Shown: one piece after another, positions 1 through 7,299 of the stretch | Layout of the letters: every line of letters begins with the position of its first letter | How positions within the stretch are numbered: position 1 is the first letter of the stretch | IMG/VR virus record: IMGVR_UViG_3300034061_001049 | Coordinates: 1 to 27,393 of that record | Origin: a virus | DNA: 27,393 nucleotides | Strand: one strand, 5' to 3' | Made by a program: the position numbers and the translations under genes | Notes under the pieces: generated by a model | The model's input: only the letters and a program-made list of their open reading frames with translations | Told to the model about the DNA's origin: nothing | Database searches by the model: none

Positions 1-421
1 CATACTCGCGTTGCGAGTCAGCAGTCAGACCAAGGCGCTCCCACAACGGCTTCTCAAGCTCATCAATCAGCGTGGCACCACGCTCAAAGGTGATTTCAGT
101 AATGCCGACAGCAGCAGTTGCCACATCCAACGCCGAAGCGAAGAAGTCCTGATCGGCAACAGCACCGCCGTTAGCGGTAGTCTGGTACAGACCAATGTTC
201 AACGTCACGCCAGTACCAAGATCGTCACACGAGTAGAAGGCGCGAACCATCTTGGCGTTTGACGGGATGGTGCAGAAGCGATAGGTCGAACCGGCGTCGC
301 CGCCAGCAGCTTCCACCTTACCGTAGGAACGGAGAACCTGACCCGGATTTGCAGTGGTCAGAACGGCGGGGGTGGCATCACGGTTCGTGATGACACCAGA
401 TTTGAGATTTTCAGCAGCCAT
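1..421 (-). CDS. Virion-associated protein of the head operon, partial (C-terminus off the left edge)
   Basis: The ATG at 421 opens a frame that runs leftwards without a stop to the window edge, giving at least 140 residues beginning MAAENLKSGVITNRDATPAV. An AAGGA ribosome-binding site lies 8-9 bases upstream. It directly follows the major capsid gene (17-bp gap) in the same transcript. The visible part is rich in Ala, Gly and Thr and looks like a soluble beta-rich protein; no membrane segment or enzyme motif is seen. A gene directly after the capsid gene in podoviruses is often a head decoration, capsid-completion or adaptor protein, but I do not recognise the family, so the role is inferred from position only. 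Confidence 0.75.
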   Translation of the reverse strand, partial: MAAENLKSGVITNRDATPAVLTTANPGQVLRSYGKVEAAGGDAGSTYRFCTIPSNAKMVRAFYSCDDLGTGVTLNIGLYQTTANGGAVADQDFFASALDVATAAVGITEITFERGATLIDELEKPLWERLGLTADSQREY

Positions 422-438
422 GATTCAATTCCTTTCGA

Positions 439-1332
439 TTAAGCGCGATACGATTCGATGGCGAACACGCGATTCTCTTCCAGACGAGTCGCACCAGCAG
501 TCATCTTCGTGTAAAGCTGCCAGGGTTCGCCTTGCAGATCGTTACGCTTGCTGACCGAATTCTCGATGTCGTTCCACAGGCCAAGGTACATGCCCGACTT
601 GACCCACACCGGCAGCGTGACTTCGTTGGTGCCAGCCAGTTGGGTTTCGATCAGTTCGCAATGAACGAAGCGGAAACCGAGGAACTGAGTCACCATGCCG
701 TTTTGCAGAACCGGCATACCACCGTTGAAGTCAGACGAGATAACCTGAATCTCGTTCAACAGCGAAGCGTGGTCAGCAGCAGTGATACCGATGTAAGCCT
801 CTTCCATATCGAAGTCGATATGCTTAGACATCATCAGTTCCTTGACAGCCTTGATCTTGGCAACGTTCAGTTTCGAGTTCGCGCCACCCACGGCCACATC
901 AACTTCATTGGCAGCGGTGAAGGCGGTCGAAGTACCACCGGCTTCGCCAGTCTTGGCAGTACCGGTGAAAGCCGAGCAGATCAACTTGTCAAACTGACGA
1001 CCAGCGGCCAGAACCGCGTTCTGAACATAGGCGCTCGACGGGTCGGTGATGAGGCGCAGTTTGTCAAACTCGTCGATCAGTTGTGGCAGATCAAAGTCAG
1101 ACGGGAACACCCAACGACGATCAGTAGCAGCATCTACGCGGGACATCGGGTTGAAACGACCAGTGACCGACTGCATTTCGACGGCACCGAACTGATCCAC
1201 GGGTGAGGCTTGCTTGCCAACGTGGGAGCCGGTCATTACGGTATTGCGAAGTTTGGAACCCTTCTGCTGGAGCAGCAGGGCGATGTTCGTGCTGTACTGC
1301 TGCACATAATGGGTAGGCAGATTCACAGACAT
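439..1332 (-). CDS. Major capsid protein
   Basis: A 297-residue protein starting MSVNLPTHYVQQYSTNIALL with an AGGAG site 8 bases before the ATG. Size, position (after portal and scaffold) and sequence style fit an HK97-fold podovirus capsid protein: an early region about assembling from Gln-rich helices (QQYSTNIALLLQQKGSKLR), a central 'DPSSAYVQNAVLAAGRQFDKLICSAFTGTA' type segment, and a C-terminal part with VWVKSGMYLGLWNDIE near residues 240-255. It would form the icosahedral shell. It comes after the scaffold gene and one small gene, as expected when shell and scaffold are made together. The 98-bp gap in front of it is the largest in the head operon, which may leave room for a separate translation signal or processing site. 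Confidence 0.85.
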   Translation of the reverse strand: MSVNLPTHYVQQYSTNIALLLQQKGSKLRNTVMTGSHVGKQASPVDQFGAVEMQSVTGRFNPMSRVDAATDRRWVFPSDFDLPQLIDEFDKLRLITDPSSAYVQNAVLAAGRQFDKLICSAFTGTAKTGEAGGTSTAFTAANEVDVAVGGANSKLNVAKIKAVKELMMSKHIDFDMEEAYIGITAADHASLLNEIQVISSDFNGGMPVLQNGMVTQFLGFRFVHCELIETQLAGTNEVTLPVWVKSGMYLGLWNDIENSVSKRNDLQGEPWQLYTKMTAGATRLEENRVFAIESYRA

Positions 1333-1430
1333 GGTATGTCTCCTGATGAGTTAAGTAAAAGTTTGTGGCCCTTTGAGGCGGCTACATTCCTCGACTTGTC
1401 CTCATCAAGAGGGGTCTGATTACTGCGGTG

Positions 1431-1625
1431 CTACTCTTCTTCGCGGGGCTTACGCTCGTACTTCCGTTTCGGCTTGTCCGCATCTGGCAGACCTTCTGCC
1501 AGCGTTGTGATATGACTATACATCCGTTTTGAGAGTTGTGCAATACCCTCAAATCTGTCCTCGACGGAGGGGCTGACGAGGGGAATCGCCAGCTTCACGC
1601 ACTCAAGGGCAAGTTCAATACTCAC
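1431..1625 (-). CDS. Small protein of the head operon, unknown function
   Basis: A 64-residue protein from a GTG start at 1625 that overlaps the scaffold stop codon by four bases (GTGA), so translation is probably coupled. It begins MSIELALECVKLAIPLVSPS and ends in a strongly charged tail (KPKRKYERKPREEE). The first part is a predicted helix with amphipathic character; there is no clear membrane segment. It sits between scaffold and capsid genes, so it may be a minor head or assembly factor. The family is not recognised. Confidence 0.6.
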   Translation of the reverse strand: MSIELALECVKLAIPLVSPSVEDRFEGIAQLSKRMYSHITTLAEGLPDADKPKRKYERKPREEE

Positions 1626-2500
1626 GACGGATAGGCAAACTGCATCAGACGTTCCATCTCAGCACGGGCTTGCACATTCCCGCTGAGATACTTGGCCGTC
1701 CAATCCTTATCGCCACGCAGTTGTTGGATACGAGCTTGTGCGCCAGCGGGGGTCAGAACACCGTTCCCGCCAACACTGTCGCCCGACACAAACTTGTCCT
1801 CGCCGATACGCTTACCGATGTTCGCCATTGTCCGCATCAGATCAGCGAAGCCAAGAGACTGTTCCAGTTTGTCGATCTTCTCAGGTGACAGACCAAGTGC
1901 CTTGGCAGCATTCTTCGCCATGCCAATCTCTTGATCGTAAGCCTGTCCCCATTCCTTCTTGAGGGATTCGTTTTCGGCAGCGATGGTCTGCTTGTAGGCT
2001 TCCTGCTGTTGCACCGACATGGTGGAAGCGTACTCGTTGTTCCACTCAGCCAAAGCTTTCGCCTGCTTCGCAGTCAAGCCGAGCTCATGGAACTTCGCTT
2101 TAGCGGCTTCAGCAAACGAAGTATCCATCCCCTCGGGTACAGGAATCTCATACCCGTTCGGTTCAGCAGGGCGACCAAGTTTGGTGTAAAACTGACCAAG
2201 TTCGGTAGGATCAGCCTTGTCGAAGTCAGGCAGGCGCAGCAGTTTATCTGCTGGCGTACCCATGTGCTTCTCAAGCTGTTTGTACGAAGTGATGGCATCC
2301 ACAGGGGTCTTCCACCCCTTATTCTGAACGAAGCCGGTAATGTCTTCAGGTGCGCCCGTCAGCCAATCAATCGTGGCGGCAGGAGGGGGAGCAGATTGCG
2401 GTACAGTACCAGCAGCAGGCGCGGAACTGATCGGTACAGGTTCGGCGCTAGGAGTTGCGCCTTGTCCAGCGGGAGCGCTGGGGGCAATAGGTTCAGTCAT
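1622..2500 (-). CDS. Scaffolding protein
   Basis: A 292-residue protein between portal and capsid genes, the usual place for a podovirus scaffold, which guides procapsid assembly and then leaves the head. The first ~55 residues are low-complexity Pro/Ala/Ser (MTEPIAPSAPAGQGATPSAE); the middle and C-terminal parts are helical and highly charged with coiled-coil character (for example the stretch with YASTMSVQQQEAYKQTIAAE). A WLTGAPEDITGFVQNKGWKT segment near residues 45-65 is typical of this family. The ATG at 2500 is chosen over an upstream start at 2533 because AAAGG lies six bases before it; it overlaps the upstream gene by 8 bases. Confidence 0.8.
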   Translation of the reverse strand: MTEPIAPSAPAGQGATPSAEPVPISSAPAAGTVPQSAPPPAATIDWLTGAPEDITGFVQNKGWKTPVDAITSYKQLEKHMGTPADKLLRLPDFDKADPTELGQFYTKLGRPAEPNGYEIPVPEGMDTSFAEAAKAKFHELGLTAKQAKALAEWNNEYASTMSVQQQEAYKQTIAAENESLKKEWGQAYDQEIGMAKNAAKALGLSPEKIDKLEQSLGFADLMRTMANIGKRIGEDKFVSGDSVGGNGVLTPAGAQARIQQLRGDKDWTAKYLSGNVQARAEMERLMQFAYPS

Positions 2501-2768
2501 TGGATACCTTTCGTGAGTGAGTGTAAATAGCAAGCATCTGCTCGGAAGTGAGCTTCAGATGCTCTTGGATTCGCAGCCAAACTTCTCTGCGTCCTTCCAT
2601 CACCGCATGAACCCGAGGGTCCGGGTGAAAGCAGGATTCATTCGCCCTGCAAAACGTCGCAAGGTCTTTCAGTACCGCCTCACCTGGCACGCCATCAAAC
2701 GCGGCGAGGTAGGCACGTTTGCGCTGTGCCAGATAACTACGGGCTTTTTCCTTCACTTCTTCTGTCAT
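2493..2768 (-). CDS. Bbp19-family phage protein
   Basis: A 91-residue protein with the segment FCRANESCFHPDPRVHAVME followed by EGRREVWLRIQEHL, which I recognise as the small Bbp19-like family named after Bordetella phage BPP-1. The function is not established; the conserved position between portal and scaffold suggests a structural or assembly role. The ATG overlaps the portal stop (ATGA), and the 3' end overlaps the scaffold start by 8 bases, so the three genes are translationally coupled. It is small, soluble and charged, with one cluster of conserved aromatic and acidic residues in the middle. Confidence 0.75.
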   Translation of the reverse strand: MTEEVKEKARSYLAQRKRAYLAAFDGVPGEAVLKDLATFCRANESCFHPDPRVHAVMEGRREVWLRIQEHLKLTSEQMLAIYTHSRKVSND

Positions 2769-4390
2769 ACAGGTGCGCCTACTCCTTGCTTCATCATGGA
2801 TGCCATCGCAGGAGCCGCATCAATCAACTGCTGCGTAGCGGCCTGCTGCTGACGGCCCTGACGGATCGCCTCAACGTCCTTCTTGCTCCGCATCCACGAT
2901 GCAGGCATTGCCTGTGCATCGGCCAATGCGGGGATCATCTCATCGACGTTGAACCAGTCCAGAGCAGACGGGTCTTGCGTATTGGCAGCAATCTCGCCAG
3001 CGTACTGGAACATCCGCAGGCCACCAGCAGACGCCTCGGCCTTCTGCATCCGGCTCAACGGGGATTCATACTCAACCTTATAGTCAGCACCCGCTTCGCG
3101 CATGGCGTCGGTGATCGGCGGCAGCAGTCGCTGCTCCATCAGAATGTCGATCTCACGCTCAATCATCGGACCAAGGGCTTCGCTCTGCTGACGCCCCATG
3201 ATCGGTGCCAGCAGTGCAGACTTCTCCCGAGCGCGTTCCAGCACCTCGGTCGCGGTCATCTGCGGAGTCTCGACGAGAATCTGGAACAGGGTGATGAGGA
3301 AGGCGTCATTGATGACCAGACGTTCTTCATCCATCATGTCCTTGGCGATCGCCAGATTTCCCGTGGGTAGCGCATGGACCAACTGACGACCTTCTGCACT
3401 CACGCCACCGTAATTGACGGCACCCGGCTTCAGGCTGAACGAGTCCAGAACACCATCATCGAAGGCCAGCAGCACCGGATCAACGGTGCGATGACCCTGC
3501 TTCAGCACGGTCTTCTTCTCTTCGTTCAGTGTCTTGATCGCCGGCAGCACATCCATTGCAGGACTGCGACCATAGTTCTCACCAGGCAGAGTGACGTAGC
3601 GCGACACAATGTACGGCATCGTGTCATAACCACCTTCACTCAGAATCTCCTTGGTTTCCTTACACAGGTAGATGGACGAGAACTCCATCCCCTTATAGTC
3701 GATGCGGTGAGGCTCGCGCTCATCGTTGGGGAACACGCAATGGACAATCTCGAACTCATCATCCGGCTTGGTTGCCGCCGATTCCTGAATCTTCTTCGGT
3801 GCCTTGTCGCCCCACTTCTGGACGATTTGCCTCGCGCTCATCTTGAAGCAGCGATACACCGTGTCGATGATCCCCTGATGGTTCTCAATGAAGAATACTT
3901 CCCCCAAGAAGATCGCCCGATAGCGCAGCCCACTACCCTTCGCCAACTTATCGACGAACAGGCAACCCGTACCAAATGCACCCAAGCTGGCGTAAATCTC
4001 GCTCTGCTGGCTGGCGTAGTTGGCTGTGGGGGCATAACGATACCGGAAGACCAGATCGTTCGCTTGCTCAAACCACAACTGAGTCTCGCGGTCCTTCAAC
4101 AGGTACGGATCAGTCGGCTTGAGGCGGTGCCATGTCTGGTTGCGTGGTGTCAGAATCGACTCCATCACTGACCGGAACCGCGTCAGCGCAGCCTGTGCTG
4201 TCGAATCAAAGACCTTATCGGTCTTCTTCTCGCCGGGAGTAATCACCCCACGGGACATGAACATATCTGAGTATGCCGGCATCACATACTCGGCAATCTC
4301 CGTCCAGTGAGATTCCCATGTTGCCCGATCCCCTCGGGCCTTATCAACCCGTTTGAGAAGATCAGCAGCCTTGTCGTCGTTGGTAATCAT
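2765..4390 (-). CDS. Portal protein (head-to-tail connector)
   Basis: A 541-residue protein of the T7-type head-to-tail connecting family, the usual length for this group. It would form the dodecameric ring at the packaging vertex through which terminase pumps DNA and to which the tail attaches. The N-terminal part has the characteristic KARGDRATWESHWTEIAEYV start and a VFDSTAQAALTRFRSVMESI helix near residues 60-80; the middle contains RYAPTANYASQQSEIYASLG and a DGVLDSFSLKPGAVNYGG stretch; the C-terminus holds a Gln/Ala/Met-rich tail (RQGRQQQAATQQLIDAAPAM). It overlaps both neighbours by four bases (ATGA). Confidence 0.9.
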   Translation of the reverse strand: MITNDDKAADLLKRVDKARGDRATWESHWTEIAEYVMPAYSDMFMSRGVITPGEKKTDKVFDSTAQAALTRFRSVMESILTPRNQTWHRLKPTDPYLLKDRETQLWFEQANDLVFRYRYAPTANYASQQSEIYASLGAFGTGCLFVDKLAKGSGLRYRAIFLGEVFFIENHQGIIDTVYRCFKMSARQIVQKWGDKAPKKIQESAATKPDDEFEIVHCVFPNDEREPHRIDYKGMEFSSIYLCKETKEILSEGGYDTMPYIVSRYVTLPGENYGRSPAMDVLPAIKTLNEEKKTVLKQGHRTVDPVLLAFDDGVLDSFSLKPGAVNYGGVSAEGRQLVHALPTGNLAIAKDMMDEERLVINDAFLITLFQILVETPQMTATEVLERAREKSALLAPIMGRQQSEALGPMIEREIDILMEQRLLPPITDAMREAGADYKVEYESPLSRMQKAEASAGGLRMFQYAGEIAANTQDPSALDWFNVDEMIPALADAQAMPASWMRSKKDVEAIRQGRQQQAATQQLIDAAPAMASMMKQGVGAPV

Positions 4391-4614
4391 GCCCCGAGCA
4401 ACTTCTTCTTGGCAGTTACGGCGGTATCGTCCTCACCAGACTCTGCCATCAGCATCGTACTGGCGCGGCCTTCAGCAGCAGCACGGCGCTTACGTTCTTC
4501 AGCAGCAGCGCCAGTAACAGCAGCGGTATCCACAGTAGGAGCAGGTGGCGGAGGGGGCGGGGGAGGGGCGGACTGTTTGCCACCACCAATTATCGAACTG
4601 ACAACATTGCCCAT
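4387..4614 (-). CDS. Small poly-proline protein between terminase and portal
   Basis: A 75-residue protein starting MGNVVSSIIGGGKQSAPPPP, with a run of eight prolines at residues 17-24 and an Ala/Arg/Glu-rich helix (AAAEERKRRAAAEGRASTML), ending KKKLLGA. The ATG at 4614 is preferred over one at 4650 because AAGGAG lies six bases upstream of it. Small proteins with this Gly-rich start, Pro run, 'RGRAST' block and 'KKLLG' end are common between large terminase and portal genes of podoviruses; their role is unknown. A run of eight prolines should stall ribosomes and need EF-P. The stop overlaps the portal start (ATGA). Confidence 0.7.
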   Translation of the reverse strand: MGNVVSSIIGGGKQSAPPPPPPPPAPTVDTAAVTGAAAEERKRRAAAEGRASTMLMAESGEDDTAVTAKKKLLGA

Positions 4615-4646
4615 AGCAGGCTCCTTCTGAAAGTTACCGCAACATA

Positions 4647-6200
4647 TCACCCAAACATCGGATAGTCAATATCCTGTGCGACAGGCGTGCGCCTGCCACT
4701 GCGTCTTGATGTAAGTATATCATTTCTCGCCACAGGGCGAGCGAATGTCTGTATCAACGCCTCGGCCATGTCTGGAGATGACAGACCACGCTTACGCATG
4801 TCCTCCTTAGTCTCCAGCATCAGCTTACCGCTGACCGGGTGCCAGTCGTACTGCGGCGCTCTCAGGTCAGAAATCAAGTCCTTGTCATCTGGCAAGCACC
4901 CTGTCTCGATCCACTCCTTCAGCCGCGCCCACAACTCCACGCGCTTGTTAATGTACTTGTCCTTGTCGTCCGGGCTGCTGCCGGCCTGTACCTCAATGAC
5001 CTTGAATCGCATTGCCTTGAGCGCATCGACCACACCGCCGCCCACTCCACCACCATCAACAAAGATCGCCGCCGGGTTATACTCAGCCGCAGCCTCGGCC
5101 ACCTCGCGTGCCAACTGCTGCGTGTCCAGCTTACGGAACACCCGCCACGGGATAGACCGAGCGTCCCTCCCTCGACGGAACGCGATCACTGATCTATCCT
5201 CACCGAACCGCGCCACATCCACCCCCATCAGCAGAGGTGCGCCGTGGTCAGGCTCCACGGTTCTCTCAACAGCGTCAGTGATATGACCATGCTGCATAAA
5301 CTGCCTTGCACCCGTCTGAGGGAACTGACCATAGACCTCCACCCGTGCCTCGTCCGAGTCCTCACCAAACTGCCGGATAATGTTGTCGAACGCCGAGTGG
5401 CTGATACCCTCTACTGATCGACTGTCAATCGACCGCGTGCGCCAATAATCCCGCTTCTTGTTGAAACACTCGAAGAACGCACCGTCTGGTTTCCGTGGGT
5501 TACTGAATGCAAACCAAAACCGATCCACGATGTTCTCGGTGAAGACCCCCTCTTGTACGGTCCAGATCGGGTCAGGGATACCACTCGCCTCATCAAAGAT
5601 CGCCATCTCACCATCGAAGTTGTGCGCTCCTGCGAACGCATCCGGGTTCTCTTCCGACCACAGTTGCCCACTGGCGTAGTAATACCTCGTACTCTTCTGT
5701 AGTCCTTCCGGTGACTCAATAAACTCCTTGAACCACTTCTTCGGCTGGATCGACATTGCATTGACATCAAAGAAGTCAGCGTTGATCCCTCGTGCCACCC
5801 ACTTCGCAATCTCAGGGAACGTCTTAGTCTGCAACTGCGGCGCACCGTTCGCAGCCACCCATACGCTGCCACCGATCCTGGTGGAGATGAACCAGTGGGC
5901 CAGCATCCCCACCAGTGCCGACTTTCCCGGTCCTCGACCACTTGCTATCGCATATCGAAAGAAGTCCGGCAACATCCCCAAGGTCTTCTGCATACCGATC
6001 CCCTCGACCAAGTACGCCTCCACCTCCCCCATGACCTCCTTCTGCCATGCTCGCGGACCCTTGAACTGCTTCAACTCCCCCTCACCCCACGGGTACGCCC
6101 ACAGTGCGAACTTGTACGGACTGAGGTAAAAGTCCTTACTGAGCATCCTCTCCAGAACCAATGAGTGCGCCTCGGTCATCCCCAACTGTGAATTCGCCAT
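4647..6200 (-). CDS. terL: Terminase large subunit
   Basis: A 517-residue packaging motor with both expected parts. The N-terminal ATPase has Walker A GRGPGKS (residues 88-94) and Walker B MAIFDE (199-204). The C-terminal RNase H-like nuclease has its first acidic residue in GVDVARFGED (D328) and a second in IFVDGGGVGGGV (D382), with later acidic residues in the SSPDMAEAL segment. It cuts concatemeric DNA and drives it into the procapsid through the portal. The ATG at 6200 has a GGAG site about 9 bases upstream and overlaps the terS end by 65 bases; a second in-frame ATG at 6179 is less likely. No break in the frame. Confidence 0.93.
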   Translation of the reverse strand: MANSQLGMTEAHSLVLERMLSKDFYLSPYKFALWAYPWGEGELKQFKGPRAWQKEVMGEVEAYLVEGIGMQKTLGMLPDFFRYAIASGRGPGKSALVGMLAHWFISTRIGGSVWVAANGAPQLQTKTFPEIAKWVARGINADFFDVNAMSIQPKKWFKEFIESPEGLQKSTRYYYASGQLWSEENPDAFAGAHNFDGEMAIFDEASGIPDPIWTVQEGVFTENIVDRFWFAFSNPRKPDGAFFECFNKKRDYWRTRSIDSRSVEGISHSAFDNIIRQFGEDSDEARVEVYGQFPQTGARQFMQHGHITDAVERTVEPDHGAPLLMGVDVARFGEDRSVIAFRRGRDARSIPWRVFRKLDTQQLAREVAEAAAEYNPAAIFVDGGGVGGGVVDALKAMRFKVIEVQAGSSPDDKDKYINKRVELWARLKEWIETGCLPDDKDLISDLRAPQYDWHPVSGKLMLETKEDMRKRGLSSPDMAEALIQTFARPVARNDILTSRRSGRRTPVAQDIDYPMFG

Positions 6201-6714
6201 CTATTACTTCTCCAAGGAGTTGTCGTTCCCGCTTCTCAAGGATCATCCTGATATTTGTCGTCTTGTTCTCGGTGATCTCAACCTGCTTACTGTCACCATA
6301 TCGTCGTCTGTTCAAGCAACTGGCTATCCATTTGCGATGCTGCAACCTCAATGCCGTCCGCTGCACATCCTCCAGCGAATCCACACCATCGGCAATCCGC
6401 AGCATGTCATCCACCAAAGCGTCAGCAAACAACTCCTGCGCCGATTCATACCGGGATTTTCTGGTCGGGTCTTTGTAAATCCATGCGCGGAACTTCGCAA
6501 TGTCCGTCGCAGTATGGTACTCGTTGATGATGTCAGGCAAAGGCGTACCAGCAGCGAGTCGTTCCATTGCGTGCTCGAACAATGTCTCATAGAACTGATT
6601 GGTGAGTTCTTTCGCCACGCTGGTAACCATGCGCTTATCCATAGGAACATCTGGCGTCGGAATGAGCCAGTCAGGAACTGTGATAACTGCGCCCGTGATT
6701 TCATTAGTTTGCAT
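6136..6714 (-). CDS. terS: Terminase small subunit
   Basis: A 192-residue protein directly upstream of and overlapping terL. It would bind the packaging site and hand DNA to TerL. The central part is helical (YHTATDIAKFRAWIYKDPTR, then ESAQELFADALVDDMLRIAD) and ends with the conserved-looking block RKWIASCLNRRRYGDSKQVE near residues 128-147, typical of the terminase small subunit-like family in podoviruses. The start at 6714 has no good ribosome-binding site. It is the first gene of the leftward head operon, so its promoter should lie in the 6715-7299 control region; I found only a consensus -10 on the minus strand (7155-7160) without a convincing -35. Confidence 0.8.
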   Translation of the reverse strand: MQTNEITGAVITVPDWLIPTPDVPMDKRMVTSVAKELTNQFYETLFEHAMERLAAGTPLPDIINEYHTATDIAKFRAWIYKDPTRKSRYESAQELFADALVDDMLRIADGVDSLEDVQRTALRLQHRKWIASCLNRRRYGDSKQVEITENKTTNIRMILEKRERQLLGEVIDGEFTVGDDRGALIGSGEDAQ

Positions 6715-6795
6715 AAGTGAATCGTACCATAACGCGATAAGGATGGAATTGAAAGATGCTTAATTGAGTCAAAAGGGACACTTGTCACAACTTGC

Positions 6796-6833
6796 TTGAG
6801 TGGAGTAAGAGAATCTCTTATAAAAGAATCTCT
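6796..6833 (+). promoter_or_regulatory. Candidate early promoter P1 with operator-like repeat
   Basis: TTGAGT (6796-6801) and TATAAA (6819-6824) are spaced by 17 bp, four and five of six matches to sigma70. The -10 lies inside the sequence TCTCTTATAAAAGAATCTCT (6814-6833), which is repeated exactly at 7164-7183 over a second -10. AAGAGA-A-TCTCTT (6807-6819) is a perfect inverted repeat just upstream, so a repressor site is plausible. It points rightwards towards the early genes. Confidence 0.5.
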
Positions 6834-6891
6834 TAGAAAAAATAAAAATTTGGCTTGTGGTTGTACCCAAGGAAACACACGCGCCACCATT

Positions 6892-6919
6892 CCCGCTCCC
6901 CCACCCCCGGTACTCCCCC
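6892..6919 (-). other. G-quadruplex-type motif on the minus strand
   Basis: On the minus strand four G runs of 5, 5, 5 and 3 bases are separated by loops of 6, 1 and 3 bases, which fits the standard G3+N1-7 pattern. It lies about 180 bp upstream of terS on the strand of the head-operon transcript, so either DNA or RNA could fold. A role in replication or in late transcription is inference. Confidence 0.5.
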
Positions 6920-6969
6920 GTCCGCGATTCAGCGCACCATGACAGCAGCATGGGGCAGGGCAAGCCATG

Positions 6970-7003
6970 GTGACACGATCCATAAGAGAATCATTGATCG
7001 ATG
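6970..7003 (+). repeat. 34-bp direct repeat, copy 1
   Basis: Identical to 7047-7080, 77 bp away. It starts GTGACACGATCC, contains TAAGAGAATC and ends ATTGATCGATG. The shared TAAGAGAATC core is the same short motif that flanks the two candidate -10 boxes, so both repeats may bind the same protein. Confidence 0.95.
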
Positions 7004-7046
7004 GTGCAATCAGGTCAGAATGAGAACATGTGCCAACTGTGCCAGA

Positions 7047-7080
7047 GTGACACGATCCATAAGAGAATCATTGATCGATG
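7047..7080 (+). repeat. 34-bp direct repeat, copy 2
   Basis: Exact copy of 6970-7003. The 77-bp start-to-start distance is close to seven helical turns, so both copies would face the same side of the DNA, as expected for cooperative protein binding. Confidence 0.95.
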
Positions 7081-7101
7081 AGGTAAAAGAATGTCAGAAT
7101 C

Positions 7102-7123
7102 TTGTCATGTGCCAGATGTTCCT
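7102..7123 (+). repeat. 22-bp inverted repeat, left arm
   Basis: Starts TTGTCATGTGCCAGA and is the exact reverse complement of 7225-7246. The core CATGTGCCA also occurs at 7027-7035. The two arms enclose 101 bp with the P2 promoter and its AT-rich hairpin. Confidence 0.95.
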
Positions 7124-7145
7124 TTCCCTGTGTATCATGCCAATT

Positions 7146-7183
7146 TTGATATATATTATAGATTCTCTTATAAAAGAATCTCT
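7146..7183 (+). promoter_or_regulatory. Candidate early promoter P2 with operator-like hairpin
   Basis: TTGATA (7146-7151) and TATAAA (7169-7174) are spaced by 17 bp; each matches sigma70 consensus at five of six positions. The -10 lies in a 22-bp imperfect palindrome (7161-7182) and in the exact second copy of the 20-bp sequence at 6814-6833. It is the best candidate for expressing the gene at 7300, with a leader of about 120 bases that includes the right arm of the 22-bp inverted repeat. Repression by a protein binding the palindrome is inference. Confidence 0.65.
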
Positions 7184-7224
7184 GCGTTTATCGCGATACG
7201 TGGAAAATCCTTTCCCCCATTCTC

Positions 7225-7246
7225 AGGAACATCTGGCACATGACAA
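7225..7246 (-). repeat. 22-bp inverted repeat, right arm
   Basis: Exact reverse complement of 7102-7123. If P2 is used, this arm lies in the transcribed leader of the early operon, while the left arm lies upstream of the promoter, so the pair is more likely a DNA element (protein sites, loop or origin) than an RNA hairpin. Confidence 0.95.
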
Positions 7247-7299
7247 CAATCTGACAACAATATACAATTGCGTCATGACAACTATTGAAGGAAACAATC

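Larger units (their letters stand above)
6715..7299. promoter_or_regulatory. Divergent control region without genes
   Basis: This 585-bp stretch separates the leftward head operon from the rightward early operon. I see no credible gene; a rightward open frame (6855-7433) runs across it but crosses all the repeats and ends inside the real gene at 7300 in another frame. It holds two candidate rightward promoters sharing a 20-bp sequence, a C-rich/G-quadruplex block, two copies of a 34-bp direct repeat, a 22-bp inverted repeat pair around an AT-rich hairpin, and five copies of TAAGAGAATC or its complement or close variants. This density suggests a switch for early transcription, a replication origin, or both. 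Confidence 0.75.

Noticed and set aside
1931-4171. Long rightward frames opposite scaffold and portal (for example 2726-3370 and 3374-4171)
   Set aside because: They are antisense shadows of recognised head genes, a result of codon bias; no ribosome-binding sites and no domains.
4543-4570. G-rich plus-strand block as a G-quadruplex control element
   Set aside because: It is the complement of the poly-proline codons, so the coding need explains the G runs.
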